From Amorphophallus konjac (lineage: Eukaryota; Streptophyta; Magnoliopsida; Alismatales; Araceae): a DNA stretch of 64,000 nt. Where the stretch lies: the NCBI GenBank assembly GCA_022559845.1, contig CM040128.1, positions 267,846,698 to 267,910,697 of the forward strand. Reading direction: 5' to 3'. This document shows, piece after piece, positions 24,491 to 34,205 of this stretch. The stretch's first letter is position 1; each line of letters opens with the position of its first letter. Both the position numbers and the translations under genes were made by a program. The notes under the pieces were generated by a model. The model had not been told where the DNA came from. It saw nothing but the letters and a program-made list of their open reading frames with translations, and ran no database searches.

Positions 24491-24640
24491 CATCACTTGC
24501 AAGAATTAAGTATTCGACTATAATTAAACTCTTTCACAACTGTGATTCGAGTTCATGTCCTCCAAACAAAACAAAAAAATTTGCAATACCAAGCGAGGTA
24601 AGGGCTCGTTATCGCTGAGATCGGCCATGTTATCTATACG
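24491..24640 (+). repeat. 150-bp block duplicated at 33359-33502
   Basis: Starting at TCACTTGCAAGAATTAAG and ending at ATGTTATCTATAC, this stretch matches 33359-33502 with few differences. The second copy lies immediately upstream of the class I chitinase pseudogene promoter. No protein is encoded. Confidence 0.75.
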
Positions 24641-24829
24641 ATGTCTAGCGCCGAGTTGCGCATTACGCAGGTCATCACTGCCCTCTTCTCCTCGGTGGGG
24701 ATTTTTCCTCATGGAGCACCCTCGACCGCAGCATAGCCCCCTCATGTGAGTGTTTATTATAATTTTAAATTTTACGAAATTTAGAGTTATAATACTCCTA
24801 TTTAGTTCAAAGAAAGTACCGTGAAAATC

Positions 24830-25700
24830 AACTTACTTCAAAATAACCAATAAGACCTGGGTGGTGAGAGTGACCTGGAAGAGCTGATGGAATCCAAATA
24901 GGATACTCAATTTGGGCTCGGCACTTAAAATGGCATTCTCTGAAATAACGTATTTTAAAATAAATAAAAATGTTTGGGTTAGGGGGTCTAAAATCTGAAA
25001 TACTAGTCTGATCGGTGTGCTGATTATTCCAACATGACCTGGGTGGTGAGAGTGACCTGGAAGAGTCGATAAAATCAAAATCGGATATCCAGTTTGGGCT
25101 CATCGCTCAAAATAGTATTATTTAAAATAACTTAGTTTAAAATCAAAGAACTTGAGTTGGGAGGGTCCAGAATCTGAAATAATAGTTTGATTGGCATGTC
25201 GATTATTCTAACATGACCTGGGTGGTGAGAGTGACCTGGAAGACCAGACGGAATCTAAATCAGATTCCTAGTTTGGGCTTGACGCTTACAATAGCATTCT
25301 CCGAAATAACTTAGTTTAAAACAAACCAAGAGCTCATATTGAGGGTCCAAAATCTGAAATAACAGTTTGATCGGCGTGCTGATTATCCAACAAGAGCTGG
25401 GTGATGAGAGTGACCTGGGAGAACTGACGGAATCTAAATCGGATACCCGATTTGGGCTCGGTGCTCAAATTACCCTTTTCTAAAGTAACATAGTTTAAAA
25501 TTAAAGAACTTAAGTTAGAGGGTCCAAAATCTAAAACACCAGTCTGATTGGTACGCGGATTATTCCAACATGACTTGAGTGGTAAGAGTGACCTGAGAGA
25601 ATTGACAGAATCCAAATCGGATATTCAGTTTAAACTCGACTCTCAAAATATTATTTTTCAAAATAATTTAAAAGAACTCAAATTGGAGAGGGAGAGGCCG
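24830..25700. repeat. Satellite-like tandem array, five units of about 180 bp
   Basis: The landmark GACCTGGGTGGTGAGAGTGA starts at 24854, 25036, 25215, 25394 (GAGCTGGGTG) and 25572 (GACTTGAGTG), giving spacings of 182, 179, 179 and 178 bp. Other shared blocks are GTTTGGGCTCG, AAAATCTGAAATA and GATTATTCCAACA. Copies differ by many substitutions. The reverse strand stays open for 90 codons in places, a consequence of the repeat. Confidence 0.9.
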
Positions 25701-26480
25701 ATAACTCTTAAGTCTCAGCTGGACTTGGAGAGGGGGAGGTCGGCCAGTGGCATCCATGTCCTGGTAGGACTTGGGACGCGGCGATGGTGAAACCCCTCCC
25801 CTCCGCCTTGAACCGGGATCCCACCGCTGTTAGGATCTGGCATAGGCCGTCGGCCGGCACAATGGTGCCCATGCACGTGCATGGCCCAGCCTGCCCAGGT
25901 TTGCCCTAACGGGCACCCCTTAATGGGGCGAAGACCCAATTGGTCACAAATGCAAAAACCTATACATCATAATTTTGGAATGAACGAATATGCAAATTCT
26001 CTTTGAACAGTTGCTTCTGGTGTGCGGAACCTACGTAGACTCATCGTCAAGGGAGACGAGGCTTCGATTGAGGTTCACATACGAGGTCCCTCCATGGAAT
26101 AATGAACGGTCACTGTCACTTGGTGGGGGGCAAGAAGTCTGACAAGTTCAATTTAACGAAAGAGATTGGCCTCCGCCAATCTTGCCTAACCTGTAGGACC
26201 TCCTCTCCTCTACAAACAGGTGAGGTCACAGCAAAAGATCTTCCAGTTCGTTTCCTTGACCCGGCCAGTCACCCTTCCTATTGATACTTAACCTCTTTTC
26301 CTTCACCAACCTGAAAATTCCACGGTTTTTGGGGTCATACTTATGCCGAAGTTCCATTATATTGTATTGTGGACAGCATTTCTCAGAAAGGTTTGTGGTC
26401 ACCATTTTTTAGGGTTGAGATCTTCACAAAATCAAGTAATAACTAAATTTAGGTAAAAATTAATTTTACAAATTTCAGGA
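25701..26480. other. Unassigned GC-richer block and flank
   Basis: 25715-25940 is GC-rich (GGTCGGCCAGTGGC, CCGCCTTGAACCGGGATCC) and unlike its AT-rich surroundings, suggesting an inserted element fragment. No domain or termini recognised. Confidence 0.3.
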
Positions 26481-26900
26481 GTTTTGTGCAAGCATTCTAG
26501 TCCACTTACACCCCCCATGAATACGAGATCCTTTGCAAGATCCATGTATTAAGCTGTCATGGGAACTGTCATATATATATGTTCACGGGGTTTTACATAT
26601 ATAATCTTATAATTTTATGTGTTTGCATACATTTTATTATAAAAATAAAATCTTTTGTTTGACTTCAGAAAAAAATCAATGAAACATTTTGTACAAATGA
26701 AAAATATTTTATTACATGAACAAAATACTGGTTATAAGGATAAAATATTACAGAAATGAAATATTTTATCATAAGATTGAAACATCAGAAAATGTTTCAA
26801 TTCTATACCAAATATTTCATTCCTGTAAGAAAATATTTCATTTTATTATAAAATATTTCATTCCTGTGTTTTACCGTGGAGTGCATTTCGTGTTTAATGT
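26480..26900. repeat. AT-rich tract with inverted copies of a short motif
   Basis: GAAATGAAATATTTTAT at about 26752 is inverted and repeated as AAAATATTTCATTTTA and AAATATTTCATTCCTGT at about 26806-26870. It may be a decayed MITE; clear ends are not visible. Confidence 0.4.
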
Positions 26901-28442
26901 GTGAAAATACGTGCCGTATGGATCTAATGCGGGATATCCTTTCCTGGATAGAAATCATCATTTTATCTTTTTTTGGGCCAATGAGAACAAAGGTTGCAAG
27001 TTGACGTGACTTTGTGCACTAGATTCGGTGCACAAAGTATTACTCTTGTGATTTTAGTTCAGAACAATTGTTTCAAAAGGGGCTTCTGAAAGTTTTATGC
27101 AGTCCCGCATATTCTTGTTAAATATTAGTTTTTTTATCACATTTCCTTTTTGATTTTGACAAGAGAAATTCAATTTGCAGTTGGGTGCAAGGCTCAGAGG
27201 GAGAGGCTAGATGAATACGGTCCCTAATGGAAGCCGCACTCAAGCTAGGTTTGACATTAAGATTTTTAGCAGAATCTTAAATGTGTCAGAACATTCGAGT
27301 TCAACAATTCTGCAAGTATCCTGATCTCAGGAATGCCCAAAGCGTGAAGTGAATTTTGTGGCTTGCTCTAAAAGAAGGTGGAAGTCTTTTAGGTTGGGGC
27401 ATTGCCTTGCATATGTTTTGAAGAAACTTATTTGCAGAATGTTTCATAAGAATCCTTTTTAATGCTATAACATTATCAGAGGGGACAAACAATTCAGTTT
27501 CTTCTTTTCTAAAAGCTGGAGCCGTGCCTTTCAGTCCCTTATAATATTCAATAGAATGTTTTTTTGGGGTATTTGGATGTGTACAAATAGTTTCAGAGCC
27601 AATAGCAATTGAAGTTGCTAAACTCTTCCATTGCAGAGGGAATAAAATAGATGTACCTGCGATTCATTTTTATGTTGATACATATTCATTGATGACTTAT
27701 GTCTCACTCAATTTTGGTTGGACGTCTGTTTAAATAAATGAGGTCATGAACAACTGAAGGACCTCAAAGTTTATCAGTCCAAACTGAGAGCAAATTTCAT
27801 CTATTTTTCCCTTCTTGGAGAAATGTAGGACTAGCAAAGAATTTCATTATTGAGGATGATTCTAGGTATTACTTAATCTTATAGAATCAAAAATAAGAGA
27901 TCAAATACATTCTTTTGGTAGATCATAACCACCCAGACAAATTGTCTTTGTGATTCTACTCTCATATATATGAAAAAATATTAAAACTAACTTCATTATT
28001 GAAGGAATAAAGTTAAATTTCTTTTGATTTATATATATTTACTGGGAAGCCATTCTTAGTATAGTTTTCTCAGCTGGAACTTTGGTCTGAGTAAAGTTGC
28101 AGAAATCCAATGCTCAAGTTTTTGTTGGCTTTCACCGAAAGATATATGCCACACTTTTTTTTTTTTTTTGGTGACGAGGAACCTGGTGAACCAGAAAACC
28201 CCTTGTTTCTTGATAGTGTATTATGATAAGTTTCTATTCCTCGAGTGACATTTCACTTTAACAAATGAAAACTCATTATGGCTATAATTTTGCTACCTTT
28301 TGACTGTCAAGCAGCAAAGCCATACTTTCACACGTTTGTACTTGACAGCATTGATATTTCATGATTGTTATCTTGAGAAGCATTCTTTGAATTAAATAGG
28401 CATATTTTTGGTTGAAACATTGTGCTATTTTTTTCTGGGTAG
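26901..28442. other. Intron-like or intergenic DNA upstream of TOM1-like exons
   Basis: AT-rich with T runs (28148-28163). It may hold introns of the TOM1-like gene, but I could not recognise upstream exons in it. Confidence 0.3.
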
Positions 28443-28768
28443 ACTGGGTGTCCATGTTTTAGATCTGAACAATTTAGTTGGACTGGTGGCTTTCTCAGCA
28501 TTTGACGAGGATGCAGACCTTGATGTTCTTGACCATCCTCTTCTGAGCTTTGCCTATTATATGGTAAGAACTGCGTCAAAACAGCTCAATGCCTCGGTGA
28601 TTCTATCTACAGTAAATTTTTGTGATCATTGTGGCTTTATATAATATGTTCCTTTTAACTATCTGCATTCCCTAGTTGGTGGAGGTCATTCCATCAGCTC
28701 TTGTGCTCTTCATACTTCAAAAGGTACCGCCAAGGTGTGTCTCAGACTAGTATAAACCCATTAGCTGA
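28443..28768 (+). pseudogene. Last two exons of a TOM1/THH1-like multi-pass membrane protein
   Basis: TOM1/TOM3/THH1 proteins are tonoplast seven-span proteins, named as host factors for tobamovirus multiplication. Exon A (28443-28563) encodes a segment with SAFDEDADLDVLDHPLL and ends YYM at a GTAAGA donor. Exon B (from 28676 after CCCTAG) encodes LVEVIPSALVLFILQKVPPR, then CVSD and TAG at 28748. Reading past the TAG gives Y-K-P-I-S and TGA at 28766, the normal family ending (SDQYHPI-type), so the TAG probably replaced CAG and removes six residues. Upstream exons were not found. It is either a truncated gene copy or the 3' end of a diverged gene. Confidence 0.68.
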
Positions 28769-28888
28769 AGTTGAGCCCAAGCAAGAATCATTCAGATGAC
28801 TACTCTTTGGGGATTCGGCGAAGTAAACTTTGAAACTTCAGGGCATTGAGAAGTGTCTATGTCTGCCGCATGGCTGAAGAGAAGTGTT

Positions 28889-28997
28889 TTTTTTTTAATA
28901 AATAGACCCGTGGGTAGTAAGAGAGTGCTCACCCCTTCAAAGAAGAGATGAGTTGTTCGCTCCACTACAACACACCACAAAGGTGACTTTTATTCAA
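28889..28997 (-). mobile_element. SINE-like retroposon with 17-bp target duplication
   Basis: GGCTGAAGAGAAGTGTT occurs exactly at 28872-28888 and 28998-29014. The 109 bp between start with a T run, which is an A tail on the minus strand, and contain GTAGTGGAGCGAACAACTC on the minus strand. A long perfect duplication with an A tail is the mark of LINE-driven insertion. A related sequence lies at 60703-60790. Confidence 0.75.
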
Positions 28998-29014
28998 GGC
29001 TGAAGAGAAGTGTT

Positions 29015-30060
29015 AAAGTCCTATTTTCTTTCATCCAAGGCAGAGGTGTCTTCAATGTTTCCATGCTGCCATCTGGACAAATACTTGGATAGGTATGTAC
29101 ATAAATAAGGTTGCCACAGCAAAGTGTCATTCACCTTCTTCTGGAATTTGAGACATGTTATGAATTTCTTTCTGTCTCGGTAATATATAGCCTTTGCTTA
29201 ACTCACTTTTACTGCTTTCTGAATTTCAATTCCTTGGAGAAGGGGTACCCTTGTACATTTTGTGTGGGTTCTGATAAAGGATAGTGTTGCTCCAGACCCT
29301 TGTTTAGGAGAGTTTGGTATAGAGTACTTGGAAGCTCCAGCTATCTGCATATGTGCTTGGCGAGCCTTGTGCAGTTTTGAAAATCTACATATCATAGTGG
29401 TGTAGCAGCCCCATACTTCTTCCATGATTCAAGTTGCCCCATGGAGAACATATTAAAGACGGTAAGTAACTATACTCGGTTTTGATTTGCTTATTATTTC
29501 CATTTGGTAGTTACAATGTAAGGTGGTATAGAGTAACTAGGAGATGGTAATTAATACTTAAGAATCCTTTGTTGAAGTTTATGCAATCATCATTTCATAT
29601 TATACTATGAGAAAGGCAGTGACTACTTAAATTACTGACACCCAATTGCTTTTTATTTTGCAGTTACTTTCCGATGTCTCGAGGAGCAATTTTCTCACTT
29701 GATGACCCATGAGTTCTCTCTCATGTTTTTGGTGGTATACTTTATTTTGTTAGATTTTGTTGATGACATGTTGATGACAAAACACTATTTTTTGATTATG
29801 TATTAACAAAAAGACTATGTGGTGGCATGTTTTTTGTTCCTCATTAATTATTTTAGTGAATGGAGACATATATATCACATTATATACTTTGCCGTACAAT
29901 GTGTTACTATGGATGTAAATATTTTATTTGAGTGTAAAGGTGTTATGATGTAAATATTTTGCATAGAATGAAAATGAGATTTTTTTATTAATCTATGATC
30001 AATATGGATGTGACTAAGCATATTTGATGTGTTTCTATGTGTACGTGTATGTGTGAATGT
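29015..30060. other. Unassigned AT-rich DNA downstream of the TOM1-like exons
   Basis: No further exon is recognised. A possible acceptor-like TTTTGCAG near 29655 precedes no known coding text. Confidence 0.3.
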
Positions 30061-30084
30061 GTATTATGTGTGGATGTGTGGACC

Positions 30085-30400
30085 TATAGTTACAGGTTAA
30101 TTATACCTATGGAGTGCATGTTACCTATGGAATATAGTTGTGTATGTTCGGGATACCTACGGACTACTTGTTACCTACAGAGTAAAATATAGTTACCTAT
30201 GGAGTATGTCGCAGTTTACCTACGAGTATACGGGTTACCTATGGAATATATATGTCACAGTTTACCTACGGAGTATGTCAAAGGGTATCTACGGAGTATA
30301 TTACACTAGCTATAGCTATGTCACAGTTTACCTATGGTGTATGTGGGTTACCTACGGAGTATGTCAGAGTGTATCTACGGAGTATATTACACTAGCTACA
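30085..30400. repeat. Short tandem motif array (ACCTA(C/T)GGAGTATGT)
   Basis: TTACCTA(T/C)GGAGTAT or close variants occur about 12 times, often followed by GTCACAG or GTCAGAG. Such subterminal repeats are typical of CACTA elements, and a CACTACAACA string lies just downstream. Confidence 0.7.
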
Positions 30401-30452
30401 GCTAAGTATTGTGTGTAAAGCTTTCCTACAACGTAGCAATAGACATGTCTAA

Positions 30453-30620
30453 CACTACAACATTTGCGGTATTTACTGACGCAGTTTCTACAATCCACAT
30501 GTCATGATCATAACGAGAATAGTAGGTAAGTCCCATATCTATGATTTTTTGGGCCTTTACCTATGACATGCGTCGTAGATATAGCCTCTTCGATCTTGTA
30601 GTTTCGGATCGACTCACAAC
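30453..30620 (+). mobile_element. Possible CACTA-element end
   Basis: CACTACAACATTTGCGG begins a stretch containing ACTGACGCAG, TACCTATGAC and GCGTCGTAG, the style of CACTA (En/Spm) termini. The matching opposite end was not found, so this may be a fragment. Confidence 0.4.
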
Positions 30621-31169
30621 AGTACGATACAAGTCTATACAAACCATGATCAAGAGGAAGAGAGTTGAGATTGGATGCAAATGTATTAAAAAATCTCTAT
30701 TTACATATATAATAGAATGTTAAGCATATTTTTGACACTAATTGAAAATTGTAACGATATGGAAGTATTGAACGGTTTTTTGACAATTCATGAGTGTTAA
30801 GAGTATGTGTGGAAATACGTTAGATTATAAGATATATGTAAAAGTCCATGAAGATATATTAGAAGCCCCCTTAATATTCAACAGTATGTGTATCAGTATG
30901 TGTAGAGGTGTTCTTGTGAACTCGCGCATCAAAACAAACCATCATTCATCACTTTGGTGGCACTTGGAAGTTGCACGATCAGGCTCACGAATTCAGAAAA
31001 CATTTGCATTTCCTTGGGGGCATTAAGCTTCGATTCCGGCAGACTGATCACAGCAACAGCAAGACCTCTGTACAGACTGCTTAATTAGACGAATTCATAT
31101 TACCCAGTAGACAGACTATCTAGCTAATGGTGAAACATATATAAATAGATTAGCCACTGCATGTGTCCT
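30621..31169. other. 3' flank of the NAC gene
   Basis: AT-rich, no gene seen. The segment next to 31170 should hold the NAC 3' UTR, which runs on the minus strand. Confidence 0.4.
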
Positions 31170-32404
31170 CTACAAACTGTGGACGTTCGCATAGTAGGGA
31201 AACCAGTTTTCCAGCCACGGGCTGCCCAGCTGCGTCAGGAAGGGATCCTGCGACCAGTCGAATCCAAAGCTGGGGGGTACTTGCAGCATCTCCAGCCCCG
31301 GCGTTATCCTCTTCCCCCCGGTGTCCAAACCCAGTGGAACGGACGTGATCCCGGCCTCCTCCTCTGTCTCCAACTTTATCTTCATCTCCCTCATCCTCGC
31401 GTCCGTCTCCGCCAGCAGTGGAAGCACGGGCGCCTTCTGCAGGGAGATCTGCTTGTTGGATGAGCAGGAAGAGGAGGAAGAGGAAGAGTTGTCATCCGCG
31501 GAGGCGCTGTACTGCGGGGCACTGGCGTCCCTATCCATGGCCGTCCGCTGCTCCAGCTCCTTCATGGACGTCGCCTTGCGATAGACCTTGCACAGCACTA
31601 TGTCCTCCTGCAAGAACAGCAGGATTCACTCATCTTAGCCCATAATGCTGCATCGACTGATAAGACGACAGATCAAGTTGGGGCTATACTGTAAGTACAC
31701 ATATATATAGAGACGGCAACCCATCACAGCAAGCAGCAGAGACTTGCGCATGTGGATGGTACGGCGTTCTCTCTAAACTGGAGGAAAGAGCTTTGGTAGG
31801 CAGGAGCCCCATGCACCTTGGGTCGTGACGCAGTGGTGGTGTTGTCTTCGGGAAGCCTGTATTCGTTCATGACCCAGTCGGTCCTGGTGCCGCGGGGAGC
31901 GCGGCCCTTGTAGAACACCAGCGTCTTCTTCACGCCGATCACCCGGCCGGGGTCGGAGACGCAGCGGATGCGACGGTCGGAGCCGGTGGCCTTCCAGAAA
32001 CCGCGCTCCGTCGTCCGGTTCGGCCTCCCTCTATTGCTGCCCCTCCTGTCCCTAGGCACCAAGAAGTACCACTCCCTCTCCCCGATCCCCGCCATCCCTA
32101 CAAAAAGGTAGCAGCCGGCCAGAACAAGCCATTGCATCAATCACTAGCTCCCACCGGTGAACACACGATAATTAATGAGCAGCAGAAGGGGAAATTCATT
32201 AAGGAGAAACCGTTTCACGCGCAGGAGTTACTACTCACCAGGGAGCTCCCAGGGGTCGTGGCGGTAGATGTTGAGGGTTTGGATGATCTGGTTCTGCAAC
32301 TTCTTGCCGTGGACGGCACCCTTGAGGTAGAAGTCGAGGAGCTCCTCCTCGGTGGGGTGGAATCTGAAGCCCGGCAGGTCCATCCCCGACCACCTCCTCT
32401 CCAT
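31170..32404 (-). CDS. NAC-domain transcription factor, three exons
   Basis: A plant-specific DNA-binding regulator acting in the nucleus. Exons on the minus strand are 32404-32239, 32097-31817 and 31607-31170, with donors GTGAGT and GTGCAT and acceptors TTTTTGTAG and TTCTTGCAG, giving 294 residues. NAC subdomains appear in order: [18 protein letters not shown] (A), the [12 protein letters not shown] block (B), [33 protein letters not shown] (C), [20 protein letters not shown] and MNEYRLP (D), and [20 protein letters not shown] (E). Introns sit at the two positions usual for NAC genes. The C-terminal part holds a Ser run and an acidic/hydrophobic tail ending [14 protein letters not shown], a likely activation region. 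Two start codons are possible, 32404 and seven codons later at MDLPGF. No breaks seen. The exact subgroup (ANAC036/ANAC035-like) is not certain. Confidence 0.9.
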
Positions 32405-32479
32405 GTCTCCGCTGCCCACCGCTGTGCATACCGGGAAGTTTTAGAAACCAACCTATATTGCTTCCTCCCCCACACAAAA

Positions 32480-32482
<3 letters not shown>

Positions 32483-32520
<38 letters not shown>
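32483..32520 (-). promoter_or_regulatory. GA/CT repeat in the NAC leader or proximal promoter
   Basis: (CT)n on the plus strand, (GA)n in the NAC orientation, lies about 80-115 bp upstream of the first ATG. GA repeats in plant 5' flanks are known binding sites for BBR/BPC proteins; that role here is an inference. Confidence 0.45.
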
Positions 32521-32521
<1 letters not shown>

Positions 32522-32759
32522 GCGATGCTGGGTTAGTGCAATCAATGGCTCTTCCCCATTGCAACGGAGTTCACCATTATATGCATGTTCGCGTGTACTG
32601 TATCGTTTCTCTGCATAGGAAGATAGGCGGGGTGCGTCAGTCTTGTGGTGGACCCGGGAATCGTCGAGGAATTGCACCGAAGGACTGGGTGGGTGAGGAA
32701 AGCCGCACGTTACCTTCCTTTGTTTCACAGCAGTGGGGGAAGATAAAGCGATCGTAGGA

Positions 32760-33358
32760 AGTTAAGATCACGTATAACTTTTATAGGATAATCAAGGGAG
32801 CTTTAAGCTAATCTAGATTAATCTTAGTAGATCAATTTACATGACACGGCAAGGGATGTCCTCCGTCTCATTCGTTTTATCAGGTAGAATTTTGAAAATA
32901 TTAATCTATACGTTTTTTCAACCAATTTTCGATATGATGGACGAGAGTACGTAGATAAGTAGGTCTCAATATTTAGGACGCATTTGAAAACGACGATGAG
33001 TTTTGACATTTTTATAAAAAACTATGTAGAGAGAAGAAGATTATTTAGAGGAGATTTTTTGGGTTTTTGAAAAGTGACACTAATTTTTATTTTTAGGTCT
33101 CCGTAAAATTAAAAAAATCAAGTTTTGAAAAACTCAACATGGCGTTGAGTCATATATTTTAATTTTTGAGGGTGAAATTTTTTACGTCAAAAATCACCCT
33201 CAAAAATTAATATCAAATACTCGGGTGACCCACCCGACCCCTAATTCTAATCAGGGTGGATTAACTCATTCCACCTATTTCTTAAGAACGAGGTAATCCA
33301 CTTTAACCTTATCCGACTCTGATTAAATAAAAAAATATCAAACAAGAAATAACCCTCG
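32760..33358. other. AT-rich DNA with a 15-bp-arm hairpin
   Basis: No gene. A perfect inverted repeat with arms AATTTTTGAGGGTGA (33161-33175) and TCACCCTCAAAAATT (33194-33208) surrounds an 18-nt loop. Confidence 0.7.
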
Positions 33359-33502
33359 TCACTTACACGAATTAAGTATTCGACTATAATTAAACTCTTT
33401 CACAACTGTGATTCGAATTCATGTCCTCCCAAACAAAAAAAAATTTGCAATGCCAAGCGAGGTAAGGCTCATCATCGTTGAGATCGGCCATGTTATCTAT
33501 AC
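33359..33502 (+). repeat. Second copy of the 24491-24640 block
   Basis: Same text as the first copy with small indels in the A run. It lies 165 bp upstream of the broken class I chitinase, on its promoter side. Confidence 0.75.
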
Positions 33503-33578
33503 AGGGATGGTTGACCGATTCAAATTTTCTAGAGGGTGGAGGGAGCTTCAAATTAACGAAAGGCACAGTTTCTCGATC

Positions 33579-33586
33579 TATTTAAG
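33579..33586 (+). promoter_or_regulatory. TATA box of the class I chitinase pseudogene
   Basis: TATTTAAG lies 80 bp before the ATG at 33666. It is the same octamer as in the class II gene. Confidence 0.45.
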
Positions 33587-33665
33587 AACGGCCTGCGACC
33601 ACACCACCTTCCACCACAGATTTCACATAACAAATTGTCCTCTCTTAATTCTTCTCAAACGATAT

Positions 33666-33945
33666 ATGGGAAAGCCTTACGTGTTCGACCTTGGCCTCAG
33701 CATGCCCTCCATGCTGCTGATCAACTCCAAGGCTGAGCAATGTGGTGCAGCCGATTCGGCAGGCGCGGGGACACCGCCGCATACTGTGACCCGGGACCAG
33801 GGTGCCAATCCCAGTGCAGTGGGGGGGCGACCCCGACCCCTTCTCCCCCGAGTGACCTGGGGCCGATCATCAGCCAACCACTGTTCGACCAAATGCTGAA
33901 ACACCGGAACGATGCCGCCTGCCCCGCTAGGGACTTCTACACTTA
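33666..33945 (+). pseudogene. Class I (hevein-type) chitinase, first exon fragment
   Basis: The start is followed by AEQCG, the first residues of a hevein domain, in frame. A deletion then shifts the frame to CSRFGRRGDTAAYCDPGPGC, the second half of the hevein domain, in which the usual Trp-Cys of GWCG has become Arg-Arg. A Pro/Ser/Thr hinge, then PIISQPLFDQMLKHRNDAAC and ARDFYT follow and are close to the class II gene at 3034. The sequence stops at FYT where a copia LTR begins; the remaining catalytic domain was not found beyond that element. Not functional. Confidence 0.85.
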
Positions 33946-34205
33946 AGGATAAAGAGGAAGAAGACACGGTAGGAGGAAACTGTCTCTCGCAATAATATCG
34001 AGAGCTCTGCTGTTCCTTTTATAAAGTGAAGTTTGTACACAGAATCAATTATGGTGATTACGGTGGCGCTAAACATGGCCAATCTACTAATATTACACTG
34101 GTACTAAATATGGATAGCGACATTCATGGGGATTTCCGATCCCCTATTTTGATCTCCTTGCCATCTTCCGACTATGTAACGCTGGCATGATTGAACTGGC
34201 TAACA
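33946..34205 (-). repeat. 3' LTR of copia 3
   Basis: On the minus strand it opens TGTTAGCCAGTTC directly after the purine tract TGAGCTTGAGGGGGCG (34206-34221). It contains CTTTATAAAAGG, a TATA-like box, near 34020. The end at 33946 is set by where chitinase codons stop; a clear terminal CA is not seen. Confidence 0.7.

Noticed and set aside
24828..25615. Minus-strand repeated peptide (SRSLSPPRSCWNN type)
   Set aside because: Arises from the 180-bp satellite; 180 is a multiple of three, so the frame stays open by chance.
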